64,000 nucleotides of DNA from Saccopteryx bilineata. Taxonomy: Eukaryota; Chordata; Mammalia; Chiroptera; Emballonuridae. Location of the stretch: contig NC_089495.1 of assembly GCF_036850765.1 (NCBI RefSeq), forward strand, positions 21,792,875-21,856,874, given 5' to 3'. A program made the position numbers and the translations under genes. Shown here in pieces: positions 58,801-64,000 of the stretch (position 1 is the first letter of the stretch; every line of letters starts with the position of its first letter). Under the pieces are notes generated by a model. That model saw nothing but the letters and a program-made list of their open reading frames with translations, was not told the DNA's origin and ran no database searches.

Positions 58801-59594
58801 TCCACAAAACCCAAGTGCAATGAAAATTACATTTCTGAATTATTCTAAATACAACAAAATCTGATCCTAACCCTCCACTTACCAAGGCCAGCAAAAAGCT
58901 AAATATCAGTTGTCTTACACAGCCCTACAAAACTGGGAACAGGGCCTTTGTTTTTAGACTCTGTGTTCTCTGCCCCAAATGCTGCTGCTACAGCCCGTCC
59001 TCTGCCAAGGGCAGGTCCTTCCCACCCACCGCAGCTGCAGTGAAACACCTCCTTAGCAGGTCTGTTGTGAAGTCCAGGTGCTCCCAGGCCTAAGCCCCTT
59101 CCACCAGAGCGGGCTGTCAGTTTCTCTCACCTGTAGAAACTTCCTATCCCACAGCTCACAGGTTCTGAAGTTCACCACTCTCCGGCGTGGATCTTTTTGT
59201 AAACCTATAAAAACATTTACTCCTTCTCAATCTTGGACAGATTTGGACCCTTTCTGGAAGGATCCAGCATTCCCAGACAAAGGCTTATATGGGATAATTT
59301 CTTCAAATGCCCCTGAAACAAGAAGGACATGTTAGCACCTCGTTAGGGCTTAAAGAGTTAACTAACACGTAGGCAAAACGACCTACCTTTCTCTCTGGTG
59401 TAAAGTGCTGGGGTGTGTGAGAATAAAGCACAAATTTAAATGCTGACATATTTGTAAACCACCAAGCACATGGTAAATATTGCAAGGGCATCACTAAAGT
59501 GCTAAATAGCCCTTCATTTGTGGGTTGGTAAACAGAAACAACTAAGATATATAACTTATAAAATAAGTGAAGAGGGATATTCTTTTTTTGTTTG
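58801..59594. other. Intergenic, no recognised feature
   Basis: No gene or nameable repeat. Confidence 0.4.
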
Positions 59595-59777
59595 TTTGTT
59601 TAAGATTTTATTTATTCATTTTCAGGAGAGAAGAAGAGAAAGAGAGAGAGAAGGAGGGGAGGAGCAGGAAGCATCAACTTCCCTATGTGCCTTGACCAGG
59701 TAAGACCAAGGTTTCAAACCAGTGACCTTAGCATTCCAGGTCCAACACTTTATCCACTGCGCCACCTCAGGTCAGGC
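59595..59777 (-). mobile_element. tRNA-derived SINE, GCCTGACCTGTGG class
   Basis: Ends cactgcgccacctcaggtcaggc. The flank gggatattctt is repeated on both sides. Confidence 0.9.
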
Positions 59778-59962
59778 TAGATGGGATATTCTTAAAGACT
59801 GAAAAGGAATAGACCTCTGAAAATGTTTCCTGCAGGAAAAAAAAAAAAGAAAAAAATTAAGATATCTTTAATTACAAGAAGACATGGTCTTTATGAATTA
59901 CAAACACACACATGCACACACAAAGAAAGAAAAGACTTAGATGAAAAGTTAGGAAGGTGATT

Positions 59963-60371
59963 TATTTATTTTTTTTATTATTTTTTTTCATTTTTCTGAA
60001 GCTGGAAACAGGGAGATACAGTCAGACAGACTCCCGCATGCGCCTGACCGGGATCCACCCGGCATGCCCACCATGGGGCGACGCTCTGCCCACCAGGGGG
60101 CGATGCTCTGCCCCTCCGGGGCGTCGCCATGTTGCGACCAGAGCTACTCTAGCGCCTGAGGCAGCGGCCACAGAGCCATCCCCAGCGCCCGGGCCATCTT
60201 TGCTCCAATGGAGCCTTGGCTGCGGGAGGGGAAGAGAGAGACAGAGAGGAAAGCGTGGCGGAGGGGTGGAGAAGCAAATGGGCGCTTCTCCTGTGTGCCC
60301 TGGCCGGGAATCGAACCCGGGTCCTCCGCACGCTAGGCCGACGCTCTACCGCTGAGCCAACCGGCCAGGGC
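59963..60371 (-). mobile_element. tRNA-derived SINE, CCCTGGCCGG class (full length)
   Basis: Minus-strand copy ending gagccaaccggccagggc with the long duplication ggaaggtgatttattta on both sides. Three GC-rich units; perfect CTCF-like core on the plus strand at 60090-60105. Confidence 0.96.
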
Positions 60372-60699
60372 AGGAAGGTGATTTATTTAACGTGTTATTT
60401 AGACATATGTGCATTTATCCTACATGGTTCATTGCCTTCTTAGGTAATTTTGCCGTATAATAATTTTTGTAGCTATCCTTAGTAAACTCTAGTATGCATT
60501 TTGAAAAATAAAGAAAAGTGAAGAAATTTCAAGTATATGGCTCAATACATTGTTATGATATCTGTCCACTAGCACCACAAAGTCCTTTTTATTCCCAATT
60601 CCTGCCACTCTTCCCTGCAGAGTGAGAGTGAAACTGATCGCTAACACCATAGCAAGGTGGTTTCTTACAAAATTAACCATACTGTCCTCATACAATCCA

Positions 60700-61380
60700 A
60701 CAATCATGCTTCTTAGTATTTACCCAAAAGAGTTGAAAACACATGTCCACGTAAAACCTACACACAGATGTTTATAGCAGCTTTATTCATAATCGCCAAA
60801 ACCTGGAAACAACCAAGACATCTTTCAGTAGGTGAATGGATAAATAAACTGGTACATTCAGACAATGGAACGCTATTTAGTGCTAAAAAGAAATGAGCTA
60901 TCAAGCCAGAAAAGGCGTGGTGGAACCTTAAATGCATATTGTGAAGTGAGAGAAGCCAATCTGAAAAGGCTACATACTGTGTGAGTCCAACTACACGACG
61001 TTCTGGGAAAGGTAAAGCTATATAGACAGTACAAAGGTCAGTGGTTACCAGGGTTGGGTCCGGAGATGAACAGGTGGGGCACACAGAGGATTTTTAGGGC
61101 AGTGAAAATACTGTGCATGGAATCGTAATACAGAAATATGTTGTTATATATTGTTATACACCAAGAGTGAGCTCCAAGGTAAACACCCCACTGACTTTGA
61201 GGGATTATGATGTGTAGGTTCATCCTTGGTAAAAACAACAACAAAAACAAAACAAACCAAGAAAAGTGATGCTGACAATGGGCAAGGCCGTGTGTGTGCG
61301 GGGACTTGGAGTATATGAGAGATCGGTGCACCTTCCTCTCAATTTTGTTGTGAACCTAAAACTGCTCTAAAAAAAAAAAA
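60700..61380 (+). mobile_element. LINE-1 3' UTR fragment
   Basis: 'gatgtttatagcagctttat', 'aatggataaataaactggta', 'agtgagagaagccaatctga', 'gtcagtggttaccagggttg' and a terminal A run at 61369-61380. Plus orientation, no ORF. Confidence 0.82.
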
Positions 61381-63179
61381 GAGGTCTTAAACGAGTTAGT
61401 AGGATCACATATGGAGAGAAATGAGAAAACAATGGATGAGAAAAAGAAAAATACAATGAAATCATTAAACTCCCTTGTGGAAGTGAAAATGAGTAAAATC
61501 GACAGTGTTGAAGCTGGAATTAGTGATTTGGAGCTTACTCTCAGGAGCCCACCAGGATGCACAGACAGGATGGAGTACTGAGACGGGAAGGGGAAGAGGA
61601 AGAGGAAGAGGAAAGAGGGTGTTACCCAGAATGCAACTAGATACTGAGGAAGAGAATGGGAACCCAATTTAAGAATTATAGTAATTACTAATGAAAAACA
61701 AAACAGAACAATAGAAATGCAAGTGATAAACACTGTGTCGAGTGAAACATTTCCAAGCTGGAGAGAAACCAGAGTATAATAGATTGAATGAGCTTACATA
61801 TTTCAGATAAAACCAATTTAAAAAGACCCACACCTAGATGCATAGTGACAACATTTTTTTAATTACAAGGACAAAAATTAATGCTACAAGTACCCAGATA
61901 AGAAATAACTCTCCTTTCCCCCCCACAGAGACCCCTTAAACAAGTTATTGATGGTAGAGCAAATAGCAGATGACCTCTGACCTCTTTGTAGTACTGTCAA
62001 AACCATGGGGAAGCATAAAAGAAGTTTATACTTTACCAAGTTGACTTTTTTATGTACATGCCTTCTCTTCCTATAACACCCCCCCATATTACAAAATACA
62101 GCAATAAGACTGAGTAGTACTCAAAAAGAGCAGTTATAAAAAAAAAAAAAAGAGCAGTTATATCTTATCCACTATGCGAATTTTGTGCCCTGATGAGGGT
62201 CTAACATCACATTTAAAAGTCTATTTTATGCTCCCAGCTCACGCCACCTGGCAGCGTGGTGTTCTTTGCTGCTGAGAAGGCACTCTCCTTCCCAATGACG
62301 TCTTTCATCTCACCTCTCCCACTCCAAGGGTGGTCCTATTGTTTTCCTTGCCAGTGGGAATTTCCACTTTGTGGGTGTAGTGTTTGCTCAGGTGGAAGAA
62401 CTCAACATACCACGTCTTCTCCTTAGTTTCACTCCAAATGCCAAGACTTTAGTTTATAAATCCTATTGAAAAATCATAGGCTACTAGAGTTCAAGTGACT
62501 TTGTGTCTTCTGGTCTAGCACCCCCAGTTATAGGTGAGGAAACCGAGACCCAGAGAGGTGCCATCACTTGTTTATCCATAGCCAGTTGCAAATAGTGTTA
62601 CTGCCACCTTGTATTTCCAAGGAAAGAGAAAAGAAATGAATAATCCTCTCCTTGGCGTTCCCCTCACCGCCATCACCAGCTTCGCTTCTGCTTCCGGAGA
62701 GTGCAGGAGGCCGGGTCTTGGCCAGAAAGGACAAGGATTTAGCGCCCTGCAGTGGTAACCAGAAGTCCATCATGCTTGGTGGAGGATTTCCACTCTCAGA
62801 GCTCCTTCCGGGGGTCAGGGTGGTGTGCAATCCCCTCCCCTACGTATGACAGACTCCAGCAGAAAGGGCAGGAGGACAGGTTCACTTGGTACCAGGCAGG
62901 ACACACACAGATGAGAGAGAGGGAGCCGAGGGGAGTCCCCACGCTGCTGCCCGCACGCTCCATTCGGCGGACAGCAGGAATGTGGGAAAACCTTAGGAGA
63001 CAGAGCTCTGGACTGTGTGAGGGTGACCAGGGCAGCCTAGGCTCCATCACTGTCCAGACAGCTGGTGCAGCTCAAGCAAAGCGAAAGCTGCAGCCTCCTC
63101 AGGGGAAAGCCCTCTCGCCAGCTCCCGTTTTTATACTCCACCGGCCGAATCTGAACAGCGAGGACTGTCATTCATGGAG
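61381..63179. other. Intergenic, no recognised gene
   Basis: A MIR-like phrase ('aggtgaggaaaccgagaccc') occurs near 62.53 kb. Otherwise unique-looking, GC-richer from about 62.65 kb. Confidence 0.4.
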
Positions 63180-63520
63180 CATTCACTCAGGACCAGGCCA
63201 TTTATGTACTCTGTACCAACAGCCCAACAGGTAGGTATTCCTTTCTCCTTTTTTATTGTATTTATTGGGGTTACGCTAGTTAACAAAATCATACCTGTTT
63301 CAGATGCACAATTCCAAAACACACCCTCCATATACTGCATTGTTTGTGTATTCACCACCCCAAGTCAAGTCTCCGTCCATCACCATGAAGGGTGATAGTT
63401 CTACGAGCCCCCTTTTGTAGGTAAGAAAACCGAGGCTCAGAGAAGTTAAACAACTTGCGGAAGCTCACGCAGCAGCAGCGGATGGCCCGATCCTAATTCA
63501 AGATCTAATCTGTCTGACCC
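63180..63520. mobile_element. MIR split by an L1 3' fragment
   Basis: The MIR-like left part (63.18-63.24 kb) and right part ('aggtaagaaaaccgaggctc' onwards, 63.42-63.50 kb) flank a minus-strand L1 piece ('tttattgtatttattggggt' to 'ccatcaccatgaag', about 63.25-63.39 kb). Confidence 0.55.
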
Positions 63521-63589
63521 CCAATGCCGGGCTGTTTCTAGCAGGCCAGGCTGCCGGTCACAGCCACCAGCTGGGAAAGGTAGATCCGC

Positions 63590-64000
63590 CCACCGCCGGG
63601 GCATCTTGTCTTGCTTCCCTGGTATGCTAACTTACATTTTAGGGCCCCAACTGGGGCCCCAGCAGAATAAATTTCGGATTTTGCAAGCATAGCCCTTAAT
63701 TCAATTTAGCTGCCAGGACAAGCGCCTCATTCACAGGCGGGCAGTGAGGGAAGGACGCTTAGGTTACCCGTGGCTGTGCTGGGTGGGCGGGGAGTGGGGG
63801 AGAGGCCGGCAGCTTCCCTGGACGACTGAGCTGAGCGAGCGCACAGCGCGCAGGAAGGAAGCCCGGGAGGGGGAGAAGGAAGCCTGGGGCCGAAGGGAGG
63901 AAGGTAGGGGACACGCGCCGCGGAGGAAGCTTTCCGAGGCTTGCCCACAGTGAAGGGAAGGGCCACACAATGGATGAACGGGGAATGGCCACATATCTTT
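63590..64000. other. GC- and CpG-rich edge of window
   Basis: From about 63.77 kb the sequence is GC-rich with several CpGs (gagcgagcgcacagcgcgca, 'acacgcgccgcggagg'). It may be the start of another CpG island or promoter continuing outside the window. No gene can be assigned. Confidence 0.4.

Overview
The window is mammalian nuclear DNA, most likely from a bat. The main evidence is a dense load of tRNA-derived SINEs of the kind I associate with bats, probably horseshoe-bat-type (Rhinolophidae or a relative). One class begins CCCTGGCCGGTTGGCTCAG and a second begins GCCTGACCTGTGGTGGCGCAG. The family-level placement is from memory and is not proven by the sequence. LINE-1 fragments, MIR fragments, solo LTRs and one hAT-type MITE complete the repeat landscape. 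I found no bacterial or viral gene organisation and no CRISPR array.

Only one protein-coding gene is supported: PPP1R3B, the liver-type glycogen-targeting subunit of protein phosphatase 1 (GL), on the minus strand. Its intact 285-codon reading frame lies in a single exon (45414-46271). A strong splice acceptor sits just upstream of the start codon. A noncoding first exon probably ends at a consensus donor at 53013, inside a CpG island at about 52.3-53.5 kb. The promoter side has paired CCAAT boxes and a CACGTG E-box. A 3' UTR of about 3.7 kb probably ends near 41.7 kb. The 6.7-kb intron carries an old L1 fragment, a SINE and a 65-bp minisatellite.

Layout: 1-11.7 kb is intergenic DNA with SINEs, a large TTC/GAA microsatellite and a hAT MITE nested in a SINE. 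11.7-27 kb holds five solo LTRs of one endogenous-retrovirus group, one of them inserted in another, each of those two with its own 5-bp duplication. 28-34.6 kb is L1-rich with SINE insertions. 35-38.5 kb has two GC-rich minisatellites (59-bp and 78-bp units). 40-41.4 kb is a SINE/SINE/L1-tail block just past the gene end. 41.7-53.4 kb is PPP1R3B. 53.5-63.6 kb is mostly unique intergenic DNA with scattered repeats. The last 300 bases turn GC- and CpG-rich and may be the edge of another island.

No new protein system is visible. The signals most worth a second look are noncoding: CTCF-like motifs carried, sometimes in tandem, by the SINEs; RBPJ-like sites multiplied by the intronic minisatellite; and the nested LTR and MITE insertions with intact target duplications.
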